DNA of 64,000 bases from Mytilisepta virgata. Its lineage: Eukaryota; Mollusca; Bivalvia; Mytilida; Mytilidae. Below, in pieces: positions 36,601-42,779 of the stretch. The stretch is from NCBI GenBank assembly GCA_028015205.1, contig CM051520.1, positions 35,641,528 through 35,705,527 of the forward strand. Direction: 5' to 3'. Position 1 is the stretch's first letter. Each line of letters opens with the position of its first letter. The notes beneath the pieces are model-generated. The model had not been told where the DNA came from. It searched no databases and saw only the letters and a program-made list of their open reading frames with translations. The position numbers were made by a program, and so were the translations under genes.

Positions 36601-38149
36601 AATCAGAACAAGAACATGCGTCTTCCATGGAAAATGTTGAATTAAAGAAGAAAATTTATCTTCCAAATTGAGAATTATTTTTACTCAAATGTAGAATCAT
36701 CTCCTTTCTTACCTATATATATTGCTTTGATAGGGGAGGTAATTTGAAAATTGTTTTGCAGTGGTATAAAATCTCTAATCCAACAGCCATCTATTTTAAC
36801 CTATTTGACCTCTATTTTAAACAGGGCCAATTGATGACATTATTGTTAGACATTAAAGTTTAAGTAACTGTTTGTAAAATGTATGTTTTTGTTGCTATGG
36901 TGCTAAGAAATTTAGTTTGAAAAGTAAGGAAATTTACATTCGGAAAGAAATAAAGGAAAAAATTACCAAATTCTAATAAGGTTTTAAATTAACTTAAATT
37001 TGGCAGCAGCTGTCCTTGGTTTGTTGACAATTGTACCATTATCATTTCATAGAAATAATATTGTGTAAATACATTGTACATATATGCTTTTGCTGTCTGA
37101 GGCATATTTGACAGAAAATGTCTTGATTGATACAAAACAGATATTCTTTAGATAAAAATTATACATATCACTCCTAGGTGGAGATGGATGATATAAGCTC
37201 TTGGGAGTTATTTATAAACCTCCACAAACAGATATCCAAATATCTTTGTTTAACCCAGAATTTCTTGTTCCCTCTTTGTTATGTTGAATATCATAAAAAT
37301 TGGCAGTTGTAATGAATACCAGGGTACCCAAAAATTCTTATTGCATGCTTCATTAGTAATCCTTCATGAAAAGGTCCTTCAATCTCTTAGTTGTAATTTC
37401 TGGTAGGTTGGCTTTTGCATCAGAGGTAGCAATGTCAGTAAACACTAGGGGCGCCACTGGTTGGAAACTAGGGTTTGTTTACAGTATACTGGTCCCAAAA
37501 TAGGCTGGAAAAGGTTGTAAAGAAGCGGAATCCAGTTTTCAAATAACTTCCCCCAAAACTGCTCCACCTGGCGTTTACTGACATTGCTATCAGAGGCTTT
37601 TAATTTTTCGTTTAGTTTATAAAATAGAATTGACCTTTACAGCTTTGTGTAATTAGTTAATTTTTTGTGTATGTCATTTCAGCTGGAATCAGCTTTGAGT
37701 AGAATACCATTGCATGGAAAAGGTCGACAAGAAAAGGTAATTGGAATTATTTAAGGAAATATATTTTGATCCATAATTGTTAAGATTTCTTTTCTCATGT
37801 GTATTTTTTTATACTACCTTGCATCTGTAATGACTTTTCAATTGATTGCATATATAATAATAATATTTGAATATGAAAATAAAAAGATTTGGTGTCTTCA
37901 AAGATTGGAATGTGTTACAGAATAACAATAATTCAAGCAGATAAAAAGAAAACCTCAAGTCATGATACTTGAATCAATGTTATGCAGGTACCGGTACATA
38001 TATCAATGTAACAGAGTCTTTATTACTTCCATATTTTCTTTCTTTCTTGTTAGGAAAAAGTTGAAGATAAATTGGATCAAGTGGAAAAAGAGTTGGGATC
38101 AGTAAGAATGTCATTGAAAAGATACAATGTGTTAAAGACATCTATTTGA
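7040..38149 (+). CDS. MPHOSPH9: M-phase phosphoprotein 9-like coiled-coil centrosomal protein (16 coding exons)
   Basis: Sixteen exons, each bounded by GT/AG sites, join in frame with matching phases to give about 1773 residues. Residues 1-560 are acidic and low-complexity. Around 515-550 is a more ordered patch rich in Pro, Tyr and Cys. Residues 880-920 and 1130-1390 are Leu/Glu/Lys-rich heptad sequence (coiled coil). Residues 1390-1650 are Ser/Pro/Lys-rich with many SP sites. Residues 1696-1773 are a conserved helical tail containing LESALSRIP and ELGSVRMSLKRYNVLK. That tail and the layout match my memory of vertebrate MPHOSPH9, a centrosome/centriole protein linked to the CP110-CEP97 cap. 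The identification rests on recalled similarity, and other centrosomal coiled-coil proteins remain possible. Human MPHOSPH9 is shorter (about 1180 residues); the excess here is mainly the acidic first exon. The gene runs tail to tail with the amylase gene. Confidence 0.6.
9762..11040 (+). other. MPHOSPH9 intron 1 with HINE-like fragment
   Basis: The intron proper is 9669-11040. At about 10140-10540 it holds two diverged ~160-bp units (phrase GAGCTACAGATCA near 10183 and 10345). These are followed by GGGGACAT at 10488 and the perfect palindrome GTATTGC-TCA-GCAATAC (10501-10517), the same terminus as at 3119-3143. The remainder is AT-rich unique-looking sequence. Confidence 0.6.
11041..11673 (+). 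CDS. MPHOSPH9: MPHOSPH9-like, coding exon 2 (residues 876-1086)
   Basis: Acceptor TTTATTTCAG, donor CAG|GTAATA; 633 nt, phase 0 in and out. The first third is Gln/Glu/Leu-rich helix (LEEKHQLELQQQN and following), then a Ser-rich segment with several SP sites, including RNRSPSW and SPERSRSS, likely targets of proline-directed mitotic kinases (inference from motif only). Confidence 0.8.
12359..12567 (+). CDS. MPHOSPH9: MPHOSPH9-like, coding exon 3
   Basis: Acceptor CTTATTCAG, donor CCAG|GTAAAT; 209 nt, phase 0 in, 2 out. It contains a helical Gln/Leu segment (LQRQLETQHKERLLQQAQRD). Confidence 0.8.
13286..13425. repeat. Foldback hairpin 1
   Basis: The left arm from about 13286 (GAATTAGATATC, then TTGATATCAA, then AATAATAAAC) is repeated in reverse complement up to about 13425. 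Each arm is about 60 nt with some mismatches, and the spacer is short (around GCCTTTGG). No open frame. It reads as a foldback-type MITE in MPHOSPH9 intron 3. Confidence 0.7.
13981..14113. repeat. Foldback hairpin 2
   Basis: TTTATCAATGTGTAAACTCA near 13996 is mirrored by GAGTTTACACATTGATAAAC near 14079. Flanking TTATTTT/AAAATAA extends the inverted repeat outward. A loop of about 50 nt separates the arms. No coding potential. Confidence 0.7.
14513..14870 (+). repeat. SINE family 2, tRNA-derived head
   Basis: The head has an A-box-like TGGTCTCGTGG and a B-box-like GGGTTCGATCC at tRNA spacing. A tRNA-unrelated body follows, ending in GCCACTGGACGTTAAACAAT and a short ATCC tail (ATCCATCCATCC). 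The same 3' phrase (GCCACTGGACGTTAAGCAA) recurs at about 41370, a truncated copy. No acceptor-stem pairing was seen, so this is a SINE and not a tRNA gene. Confidence 0.7.
15237..15402. repeat. Foldback hairpin 3 (long, near-perfect)
   Basis: GTGCAAGACGGAAAAATCTC (about 15260) is mirrored by GAGATTTTTCCGTCTTGCAC (about 15362). The outer arms ACACCGGTGTT and GGATC/GATCC also pair, and the inner arms GGTCTCCAAC/GTTGGAGACC close onto a loop of roughly 15-20 nt. Total arm length is about 65-70 nt. This is the strongest hairpin in the window and lacks any open frame. Confidence 0.85.
15616..16150 (+). mobile_element. HINE/pearl-like non-autonomous element 1
   Basis: The 5' palindrome GCTATTGCGAGAAATAGC (15628-15645) is followed by X = ATGTTGCCC. 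The 3' end at 16115-16147 is X-loop-X' (ATGTCGTCCC ... GGGGGCTACAT). It is a diverged copy, in opposite orientation, of the element at 16504-17331, and shares the phrases AAAATGGCCGCCAAACGTCT and CAATGTTCAGTT-like body sequence only in part. No protein is encoded. Confidence 0.65.
16504..17331 (-). mobile_element. HINE/pearl-like non-autonomous element 2
   Basis: Read on the - strand, the 5' end has the palindrome TTGCGAGCAA (17310-17319) followed by ATGTCGCCCC (17294-17303). The body holds three ~280-bp tandem units, marked by GAATGAAACTTGGCAGAAAG at about 16626, 16904 and 17203. The 3' end (16504-16530) is ATGTCGCCGAC-loop-GTCGGGGCGACAT. The X sequence ATGTCGCC therefore occurs at the 5' end and in both hairpin arms. 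Open frames inside are artefacts of the tandem units. Confidence 0.7.
17356..17577 (+). CDS. MPHOSPH9: MPHOSPH9-like, coding exon 4
   Basis: Acceptor CATTTACAG, donor ACAG|GTACAT; 222 nt, phase 2 in and 2 out. It encodes coiled coil (EKHAKHMADLREYYEKELRD and following). The acceptor lies 24 bp after a repeat element, so upstream open frame belongs to the repeat. Confidence 0.8.
18056..18217. repeat. Foldback hairpin 4
   Basis: TATTGTAAAATATCAGCTG (about 18083) is mirrored by CGGCTGATATTTTACAATAT (about 18171). The outer arms GGGTTTTCTG/CAGAAAACC and inner arms ACAATATGAA/TTCATATTGT also pair. Arms are about 65 nt with a loop of about 30 nt. It lies in MPHOSPH9 intron 4. Confidence 0.75.
18518..18566 (+). 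CDS. MPHOSPH9: MPHOSPH9-like, coding exon 5 (49 nt)
   Basis: Acceptor TGTTGCAG, donor GGGCA|GTAAGT; 49 nt, phase 2 in, 0 out. It adds coiled-coil residues HNRKLEQINHGLEVRA. Confidence 0.75.
19201..19208 (+). promoter_or_regulatory. TATA box of transposase gene
   Basis: TATAAAAG lies 48 bp upstream of the likely start ATG at 19256. It overlaps the in-frame upstream ATG at 19196, which argues that the upstream ATG is not the translation start. Confidence 0.5.
19256..20293 (+). CDS. Tc1-type DD34E transposase, intact
   Basis: 345 residues from ATG 19256; an in-frame ATG exists at 19196 but overlaps a TATA box. The N-terminal paired-type helix-turn-helix DNA-binding region spans about residues 1-110 (RLTPQQREQAIGRLDAGQSA, then VIANDFNCAVRTIERL). 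The catalytic core has FSDESRY (first Asp), QQDNALAH (second Asp) and SPDLNPIEHLWDE, with exactly 34 residues between the second Asp and the Glu. Length and order are those of a full Tc1 transposase. With complete terminal repeats the copy could be active (inference). Cut-and-paste transposition is expected at TA sites. Confidence 0.92.
   Translation: MSRLTPQQREQAIGRLDAGQSARVIANDFNCAVRTIERLRTRYNATNSTNDRPRSGRPQVTTPRQNKGIVRQHLMNRFTPAAETARNTVGTHGRPISDDTVRRRLAARNMRCGRPARGPILTPRHRQARLQWATQRQNWRNRQWRNIIFSDESRYCISTADGRTRVWRRRGERYEDSCILETDTWGGPSIMVWGGIGVNVKLGPVIFQNLGPGRGNGVTAARYIDQVLTPHVQPHFARHQNKTFQQDNALAHTARATRDFLQQNNINVMDWPALSPDLNPIEHLWDEVQRRLNNEQPSPTTAAELSQAFQRVWARIPMAFINRLINSMYRRCAAVIGAGGGHTRY
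20486..21322 (+). other. Remainder of MPHOSPH9 intron 5
   Basis: AT-rich sequence with a SINE at 20999-21250 immediately before the acceptor. Nothing else recognisable. Confidence 0.5.
20999..21250 (+). repeat. SINE family 1, full-length copy
   Basis: tRNA-like head: A box TGGCCGAGTGGTCTAGG (about 21008) and B box GAGTTCGAATTTC (about 21076), resembling Ser/Leu tRNAs. The body includes GGTTCTCTCCGGGTACTCCG and ends GTAAAACCCCAACTAAACAA. An inverted full copy is at 57811-58073 and a truncated copy at 30773-30870. The short open frame across it is not a gene. Confidence 0.8.
21323..21484 (+). CDS. MPHOSPH9: MPHOSPH9-like, coding exon 6
   Basis: Acceptor TGTTTTCAG, donor AAAAAG|GTAAGT; 162 nt, phase 0 in and out. 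Coiled coil (LGNFRNKMEELQFYYREKDE and following). Confidence 0.8.
21600..22090 (+). repeat. Tandem repeat, ~160-bp unit, 3 copies
   Basis: TATGAACTGTTCAACCAAAG recurs at about 21673, 21834 and 21996, in units that include GATGACAAAATGGAGGTCAA. The array starts with a GGCGGGC/GGAC microsatellite (21603-21650). Open frames here are repeat artefacts. A microsatellite next to ~160-bp units resembles the HINE/pearl body, but no terminal hairpin was found. Confidence 0.75.
22822..23315 (+). repeat. 25-bp minisatellite, about 20 copies
   Basis: Direct repeats of a unit like TTCAATTTCTGCTTTAAACC plus TACGG, with single-base variants and a few shortened units. There are no unique spacers between units. 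It lies in MPHOSPH9 intron 6. Confidence 0.9.
23520..24800 (-). mobile_element. HINE/pearl-like non-autonomous element 3
   Basis: Read on the - strand: a small palindrome TGC...GCA (24782-24796), then X = ATACGCCCGTCA (24767-24778), about six ~165-bp units (CATGTCGCGCCGTATCTCAA near 23757, 23918, 24097, 24269, 24430 and 24593), then a GACGGAC-rich microsatellite (23565-23592). The 3' hairpin at 23522-23552 has arms ATACGTCCCGTCAAA and TTTGACGGGCGTAT, followed by AAAA. Each unit carries a poly-A/poly-G junction. Open frames on the + strand are repeat artefacts. Confidence 0.75.
24069..24089 (+). repeat. Poly-G run (21 nt)
   Basis: Uninterrupted G tract inside one unit of the 23.5-24.8 kb element; other units have 5-9 G at the same place. 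Length is likely unstable or imprecisely assembled. Confidence 0.9.
25181..25234 (+). CDS. MPHOSPH9: MPHOSPH9-like, coding exon 7 (54 nt)
   Basis: Acceptor AAATTGCAG, donor AAAAAG|GTAATA; 18 codons, phase 0: TNQELSEQIQRERSVLKK, coiled coil. Confidence 0.78.
25799..25846 (+). CDS. MPHOSPH9: MPHOSPH9-like, coding exon 8 (48 nt)
   Basis: Strong polypyrimidine acceptor (T-run then AG), donor TTAAA|GTAAGA; 16 codons, phase 0: ISDKYEEAERDQQMIK, coiled coil. Confidence 0.78.
26291..28430 (-). mobile_element. HINE/pearl-like non-autonomous element 4
   Basis: Read on the - strand: palindrome GCTG-GGCA-CAGC (28407-28418), X = ATACGACCGCA (28393-28403), a long body with ~160-bp units (AAATCTATGAAATTTAAACA-like phrases near 26418, 26578 and 26740) and G-rich tracts, then a (GAC)n/GACGGAC microsatellite (26337-26369). 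The 3' hairpin at 26295-26323 has a perfect 14-bp stem (ATACGACCGCAAAA / TTTTGCGGTCGTAT), followed by AAAA. Open frames here are artefacts. It lies in MPHOSPH9 intron 8. Confidence 0.75.
27730..27744 (+). repeat. Poly-G run (15 nt)
   Basis: Homopolymer in the body of the element at 26.3-28.4 kb, followed by further G-rich blocks to about 27790. Confidence 0.85.
28662..29103. mobile_element. MITE with ~30-bp terminal inverted repeats
   Basis: The left end CCATGAAAAAAAATGAGTG plus TTTCTCAGGCCT is mirrored at the right end (AGGCCTGAGAAACACACAAT plus TTTTCATGG). It is 442 bp with no coding capacity. It ends 66 bp before MPHOSPH9 exon 9, so its right edge is close to the branch-point region. Confidence 0.75.
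29170..29234 (+). CDS. MPHOSPH9: MPHOSPH9-like, coding exon 9
   Basis: Acceptor TATTTTTCAG, donor AAAAG|GTATGT; 65 nt, phase 0 in, 2 out: ESMNSTENKLYDARTEIVEL, coiled coil. Confidence 0.78.
29462..29650 (+). repeat. Dispersed repeat of mussel type
   Basis: Recognised by GAATGTGTCAAAGAGACAAC and GCAGCGAGAAACTCCCACAC, then GGCTTCAGCTGGCCCCTAAA. I remember this sequence as abundant in Mytilus transcripts and genomes, which is my main taxonomic clue. No coding potential. It lies in MPHOSPH9 intron 9. Confidence 0.55.
29844..29927 (+). CDS. MPHOSPH9: MPHOSPH9-like, coding exon 10
   Basis: Acceptor TCTTTTCAG, donor GGGAA|GTAAGT; 84 nt, phase 2 in and 2 out. Coiled coil ends here (SKLELENKRLSRENDNLHHW). 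Confidence 0.78.
30404..30610 (+). CDS. MPHOSPH9: MPHOSPH9-like, coding exon 11
   Basis: Acceptor TTTTTGTTAG ends at 30403; the nearby TCTGCAG would put a stop in frame and is rejected. Donor CAAAA|GTAATT; 207 nt, phase 2 in and 2 out. Ser/Pro-rich linker with SSPKLDSS and RSPRGGKSPR. Confidence 0.75.
30773..30870 (+). repeat. SINE family 1, 3'-truncated copy
   Basis: Same tRNA-like head as 20999-21250 (GGCCTTGGTGGCCGAGTGGT, B box GTGAGTTCGAAACTC); the body is missing after about 30870. Confidence 0.75.
30935..32090 (-). mobile_element. 5'-truncated non-LTR retrotransposon (LINE)
   Basis: The - strand open frame (32015-31041) is followed by a 3' tail ending ATAAACATTTGAATTTGAAT, a short ATTTGA repeat tail as in many LINEs. 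It lacks the endonuclease and the catalytic RT core, so it is a 3' remnant in MPHOSPH9 intron 11. Confidence 0.7.
31041..32015 (-). pseudogene. C-terminal part of a LINE reverse-transcriptase ORF
   Basis: 324 open residues, Lys/Asn/Leu-rich. The start LFDVLVTPIATYNAEI is typical of the post-RT thumb region of LINE ORF2 proteins. Near residues 255-270 is a zinc-knuckle-like C-X2-C ... H-X4-C (CKVCNSLDNECHFLLEC). No YADD-type RT motif or endonuclease lies upstream, so the protein is truncated and its first Met is not a real start. The clade (CR1, L2 or other) was not resolved. Confidence 0.65.
32209..32742. mobile_element. MITE, pogo/Tc1-like termini
   Basis: The left end CAGTAGAATCTCAATTTCTC is matched in reverse complement by the right end (GAGTCACTGAGATTTTACTG). 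Both edges carry CAGTA(G/A)AATCTCA. CTCGAACTC/GAGTTCGAG phrases repeat internally. TA is on the left and CA on the right of the boundaries. No transposase is present. Terminal sequence of this kind is typical of pogo/Tigger-derived MITEs. Confidence 0.6.
32793..33075 (+). mobile_element. HINE/pearl-like non-autonomous element 5 (short)
   Basis: Palindrome TGTGAGC-AAA-GCTCACA (32800-32816), then X = ATACCCCC (32821-32828), a single short body unit, a GACAGACG microsatellite (about 32980-33027), and the hairpin ATACCCCCC-loop-GGGGGGTAT (33039-33069) followed by AAAA. At about 283 bp it is the minimal version of the plan seen in the longer elements. It lies in MPHOSPH9 intron 11. Confidence 0.75.
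33453..34039 (+). CDS. MPHOSPH9: MPHOSPH9-like, coding exon 12
   Basis: Acceptor GTTTTGTAG, donor CCCATG|GTAGGT; 587 nt, phase 2 in, 1 out. Basic, Ser/Pro/Lys-rich (SPSSSPKIQKKKSPSNSPR and similar). It includes the short helix EQDLYRLRDMMREINQTPSE near its start. Confidence 0.78.
34390..35330 (+). repeat. Dispersed repeat, copy B (longest)
   Basis: Its second half repeats 1-285; its first half is found inverted at 62380-62960 (shared: TTTAGGGTATCT-type start, GGTCTACCTGCC, GGTTATTGCCCC). Internal degenerate units contain CCCTAGCAACCATATA. It fills most of MPHOSPH9 intron 12. Confidence 0.7.
35419..35558 (+). CDS. MPHOSPH9: MPHOSPH9-like, coding exon 13
   Basis: Acceptor ATTTAAAG (weak pyrimidine tract), donor TTTT|GTAAGT; 140 nt, phase 1 in, 0 out. 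It encodes NVVENTLNKIRTGEYISRPQ and WEDLYTSMAKPS, a compact helical segment that looks conserved. Confidence 0.75.
35757..36134 (+). repeat. Two tandem ~190-bp units (degenerate SINE-like)
   Basis: TCAGAATAGTCTGACTTG at 35757 and TTCAGAATATTCTGACTTGG at about 35946 start two diverged copies, each ending in an AGAAATAAA-like stretch. GATTGCCAGTTTTCCTGTC resembles the body of SINE family 1. They lie in MPHOSPH9 intron 13. Confidence 0.65.
36228..36314 (+). CDS. MPHOSPH9: MPHOSPH9-like, coding exon 14
   Basis: Acceptor CATTACAG, donor AAAG|GTAAAT; 87 nt, phase 0: IREEKVRDRIGTITDLEHRY and DDLSAEKRK, start of the conserved C-terminal helical module. Confidence 0.8.
36315..37682 (+). other. MPHOSPH9 intron 14
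   Basis: Unique-looking AT-rich sequence. A faint 'pronounced AGGGG' stretch at 37440-37590 holds no gene. Nothing further was recognised. Confidence 0.4.
37683..37736 (+). CDS. MPHOSPH9: MPHOSPH9-like, coding exon 15 (54 nt)
   Basis: Acceptor GTCATTTCAG, donor GAAAAG|GTAATT; 18 codons, phase 0: LESALSRIPLHGKGRQEK, the most recognisable motif of the family tail. Confidence 0.82.
38054..38149 (+). CDS. MPHOSPH9: MPHOSPH9-like, last coding exon 16
   Basis: Acceptor TTTCTTGTTAG; 31 codons and TGA at 38147-38149. It encodes EKVEDKLDQVEKELGSVRMS then LKRYNVLKTSI. The GTAAGA inside codons for VR (38102-38107) is a usable donor that could join in frame to 40740. Confidence 0.8.
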   Translation, partial: EKVEDKLDQVEKELGSVRMSLKRYNVLKTSI

Positions 38150-40365
38150 AGAACATTATATTAATACATGTTTATCATCTTCAGTATCAAAGTAACTTGT
38201 CATTTAAAGAAAGCATAGTATTTAAATGAAATCCAGATTTTAGATTAATGTATAATGTATAGGAGGAAATTATTAGCCTTTACTTAACTATTAACTTTAG
38301 TCTTACTGGTAGATATTTAAACCATAAAGTAATTTATTTTCATGAAATATGAATTTTACTTGGAAGGAGATTTTTCAAGTTGAATCCTATCAAGATTTTT
38401 TTTTTTATTTAAGAAGTGATTTTACATATATTCAAGAAAAATTGTGTATGGGGAAAAATAGTGCATGGGAGATTAGCATACATCACAATGTATTTTATTT
38501 ATGTTACATTTTCAGTGTCTTGTAAGCCTAAATTTGCCAGGAAAATGTATATGTATTAATGTGAATGTTTAAATTTTGTGTAACAATTGATTTGATTCTA
38601 CCTCATTCATTCTACAATTCATACACAATATAGAACCAGTTATATCAGTTGTCTCCCTTTTCAGTCCCTTCTATCACTTAAAAAGAAAGAAATCCAGTAA
38701 TTTAGTAAGTTTTAGAAGTATAGAGAACTCCCATTGGTTTTGAACACCTTCCAATATCCCCTTTGCACATACAAATTTTTCCCGGTATTGCTTAAATAAT
38801 AAAAAAGTTTTGTTTGCACAGTAATATAGATTCTTACGTTGTTTCCAGATGTTTATCAGATTTATCTAATGGAGATAGTCAAATTATCTAATTTTAAAGT
38901 CTGAGCCTTGCCAATAATTTAAAATTAGAAATTTTAACTAAGTAACAATGTAAAAATCTGTTTCTCTAATGATTATTTAGTAAATTTTCACATTTTCTAA
39001 ACTCAAAATCCCAATTTGGGTGCCTCCACATCCCTAGCTGGTCTGATTGTTACATCATGCAATTGCTCAAAATGTTTATTTGTTGCTATGGTGTTATTGT
39101 GCCAGTGGGTTATGACCTTTTGTCTTAACCAATCATTAATGAGGTCATCTGCAAGCACGCATTGATTAAATTTTTAATAAACAAAGGTTCAGAAAGGGTT
39201 AATTTGTCAAAGATTTAGAGAAAATTTTATGCCCAACACAACAGCTTTGATTGAATTGGTTTTGATAGTGTATGAAATTTTCATATTTTTTTAATATTCT
39301 TCAATAATGTTTGATATAAAGTGCATTTTGTTAGTTGTAATTATTTGATTTTATCATTATTATTAATATTTAATATATTATAAGTTTGTTCAAATTGACT
39401 TTGAAATTGTTTTGTTCAGAAGTTAATTTATAACTGTTCTTTGTTACATGTCATTTTGACTCTTTTTAATATGTCAAGTCCTTTTTGCAGATACATTTGT
39501 ATTAATGCAATATGAAAACGAGTTTTTCAAATGATTATTTTTAGTAGTATTTAATATAAATTCTTTGAAAATTATACTAAAATTTAATAAAAATACATAT
39601 AACTTGCAGTACAAGAAATAATTTTTAAAAAGTACATTTCAGCATTTTGTTTTGATAGAATTAAGAACAATGGAATATCAGCCATTTATTTGACAGCATT
39701 TAAATTTTGTACATGTATGTAAACAATGAAATTTCCACATTTCGTTATAATCTGTGTGGTATTTGATATTTTTGTTTTTTCTTAAAAATCATTTCAAGAG
39801 TCAGTTGAAAATAATTCATGGATAATAAATACTTAATGGTTACCAGAAGTTTGTAGGAGATTTTACAATGGATAGGCCTTATTTTTGTGTAAATTTACCT
39901 AGAACATATCTTTATATGCGAGTTAAAGGTTATGAATCCATTCTTCGAAAAAGTCTCTAAGATCTTGAGACGTAAAACTTATGAAGTCAAGGCTGTCCAT
40001 AAATCATTTTTATTCTAATATTTCACAATGTACAAAGAGAATCAGAATTCTGGATGTATTGGTTGACACAATGATGTATTTTGACACAGTAATTTCTATG
40101 AAAGAATAGGTTTTTGCTGCTTGTCGTTCACTGGAAATTTTATTACTGCTCTTTATGATATTTACAACATAAGAATTTAAAAGACAGTATCTCAAATTGG
40201 AAAATAGCTGTACTTGTGAGGAACATTTTTCAAGTTCCAGATTATTTAGTCAGTATCGAAAAAATATATTAAATATGCGTTCATTCTCATAGAAATATCT
40301 GACAGTATAACAAATATTGGTAGATGGAACTTAAGTTAATGTAGGGCCTTTTAGCTCCTTAATAT
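38150..40365 (+). other. MPHOSPH9 3' UTR and/or downstream intron
   Basis: AT-rich and free of recognisable repeats. No canonical polyadenylation signal close to the stop could be singled out. If the alternative last exon is used, this is intron. Confidence 0.4.
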
Positions 40366-40640
40366 AAGGTATCCGGACCATAATAGATAATGATCGAAAA
40401 TTGTATCTCTTTTTGACCGTGAATGGCTGAACCAAACAATTTAAAGCTGGAATTTTGTATATATATTTTTCTCAAGTTGAAACACACTTTGTTGCTTATA
40501 TACAGAGTCTGTAAAAATAAGTTAGTTATATTGGCATTTCCGAAGTTTGCCGATAATTACCGAGGTCATTTCAATTGCGTTGCATGGAACATTCGGGAAC
40601 TTTTAAATAATCACGTGGTCATTTATGGTCCGGATACCTT
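40366..40640. mobile_element. MITE, 275 bp, AAGGTATCCGGACCAT termini
   Basis: AAGGTATCCGGACCATAA on the left is mirrored by ATGGTCCGGATACCTT on the right. The flanks are T/A-rich (TATA left, AAAC right). A small open frame inside is not a gene. It lies between exon 16 and the alternative last exon. Confidence 0.75.
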
Positions 40641-40739
40641 AAACACTTAAATTGTATAGCATATTATAGGTTATGTTAATTGATATTTTGTTACACTTTA
40701 ATAAAAATCTAAAGGTTTTATTGTTTTATTTATTTTCAG

Positions 40740-40850
40740 TATGTACCAGTTTTGATCCTCAATTCTCACCCTAGAAAGGCAGATAGAAATGAAGATGGTA
40801 AAAAATCAATGCAAAATGATTCAGCTTCTAAGCTGTTCAGTAGATTTTGA
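40740..40850 (+). CDS. MPHOSPH9: Possible alternative last exon of MPHOSPH9-like gene
   Basis: The strong acceptor TTATTTTCAG opens a 36-codon frame ending in TGA (YVPVLILNSHPRKADRNEDG, later SASKLFSRF). It joins in phase 0 to a donor GGATCA|GTAAGA inside exon 16 (exon end 38101). This would replace the conserved last 15 residues with 36 different ones. It could also be a 3' UTR exon. Sequence-only evidence. Confidence 0.4.
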   Translation, partial: YVPVLILNSHPRKADRNEDGKKSMQNDSASKLFSRF

Positions 40851-42519
40851 AGTACCAACTTAATGGATGTATAACATATCTGCAATATTTGTGAAATTAG
40901 TTTTACATTTTTGTACTATTCAATATTAAAGATACTACTTTTCAACAATTTAACAGGCCACGTAACATAAAAAAGATAAATCAATTCTTGGGTACCGTTG
41001 AAATGAAATTTTCTCTGTGAGAAAAGATTCAGTTTCCCTCACTTGTGTACGGGAGTCAAGATACAGATCATATACACAGATAAAAAACATATGTATTATG
41101 TATATTGGGTACATGTATAGATTGTCTCATACTTTGAATAAGACTCGTTTTATGTAAATGTTAATATTTTTAAATTGAACTGAACTCTCTTATCTAGTTA
41201 CACTGTAGAAGAACTTACCATTGTGAAAAATAAAAATGGGCACAACCGCGAAGGGAATGAACACAGGACAGAAACATAACAACTTCATATCTGTGTTTGT
41301 AAGAACTCCAAGGATATTTCTTAGCTAATTATCATATTGGTCGTCCTGAAGAAGCATGAAATATTTGCCACTGGACGTTAAGCAACAATCAATAAATCAA
41401 TATCATATAGGAATGAAAACTTATTCTGCTCAAATAGATGAAAAGGTACTCGCTAACAATTGTTCTGCACATTTCAATGTTGATAAGATTTGACTTTGAA
41501 GTCAACATGGGTCTAGCTTTCTGAAACATCAACGTTGATAAGATATGACTTAAATGTCAACATGGGTCTTGTTTTTCGAATCATATGCACTTGACTTTTT
41601 CAGTAATTTCAGATTATATTCAGAACTCTATAAAAGACAGAAACCAAAATCCAAAAAATCACTTGAACTCCAAATGTAGCCAGTGGCGAGCAGATGCACA
41701 GGAAACGGAATCTGAATATCTCCTGCATTACTCCCTGCCCCCATTCCCCACCCCCAAATGCAATAAGAAACTATTCTATTTGGAAAGAGTGTCAAAGCCA
41801 GATACAGGTCTAAGCTGTTTAAAAGGTTGTTTGCTGTTCATATTTTCAACTTTTTCATTGTCAGATTTGTGGATTTCTCTATATTTATCACTGTCATTAA
41901 ATTAAATGTTTTTTTTCTTAAATCCTTGTTAGATTAAAAACATTTGACAATCATCCTTAAATTTAATGGACAATTATGATCTTCATCATTTGCAATTTCA
42001 ACACTGGCAAAATGTGGTATTTTTCTTATTTATCATTCATGCAGAATAATCATTCTGTGTTAACAAATGCACAATATCTGCATATTTCAACAATTAAAAA
42101 TTCGTAAATCGATAAAATGGCAACCAAAATTGGTATCAAAGAATGAATTATTACCACTGTCCATGAGGGTATCAGTCCAGCTCAGTTGTTATGAGTTATT
42201 ACCACTTTCCATGAGGGTATCTCCAGCTCAGTTGCTAGTATTTTGATATTACTTTAAATTTACGGTTACCAAAATTTTAAATTTTATGAAAACTAATGAG
42301 CATCTCTTGTGCATCAAAATTGATATCAAAGAATTTATTATATTCTATTAATAAATTATTAAATAAATTGACTATGCCTTTGGGTTAACAATTAAACTGT
42401 AAATTTTCTTTTAGAAAATTTGAATTATTTCCTGTTAGTTCCTTGAAAAGGGAAATGAAAGAATAACATGGTGTATACTGATGACCCATAAGAAACGAAC
42501 CAACACATAATTTACACTA
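40851..42519. other. Intergenic region between the convergent genes
   Basis: It contains a 3' fragment of SINE family 2 near 41330-41400 (GCCACTGGACGTTAAGCAA), two near-identical ~48-bp units at about 42150-42235 (CCATGAGGGTATC), and otherwise AT-rich sequence. The open frame at 41585-41905 has no recognisable similarity. Confidence 0.5.
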
Positions 42520-42525
42520 TTTATT
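42520..42525 (-). terminator. Polyadenylation signal of the amylase gene
   Basis: AATAAA on the - strand, 40 bp after the stop codon of the alpha-amylase gene, at the expected position for its mRNA 3' end. Confidence 0.65.
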
Positions 42526-42564
42526 GACATTATTAACTCTTCACAATCCTTACTGACTCTAGGT

Positions 42565-42779
42565 TTAAGCTGTACAAGAAATCTTAGACGTCTTCCAAGT
42601 GATAAAAATTTGGAGCATTATGACTACATGTATGTGTGAAAAGAACATTTGGTTTCCTTGATTTCTTGTAACTGACTCTTGTGTTTGATAAATCTTTGGC
42701 ATATTTCTCTCCAATGTAATTTTAATAGATCCCTTTTCTACTCGTATGGTATCAGACTCATCAGCGATGTTCTGAAATA
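42565..42779 (-). CDS. Alpha-amylase exon 11 (domain C end, stop)
   Basis: Acceptor TCTTCTTTCAG ends at 42780. It has 215 nt, phase 1 in, and TAA at 42567-42565. It encodes FQNIADESDTIRVEKGSIKI and LERNMPKIYQTQ, matching the last strands of the fungal domain C. A ~27-residue hydrophobic tail of unknown role follows. Confidence 0.7.
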
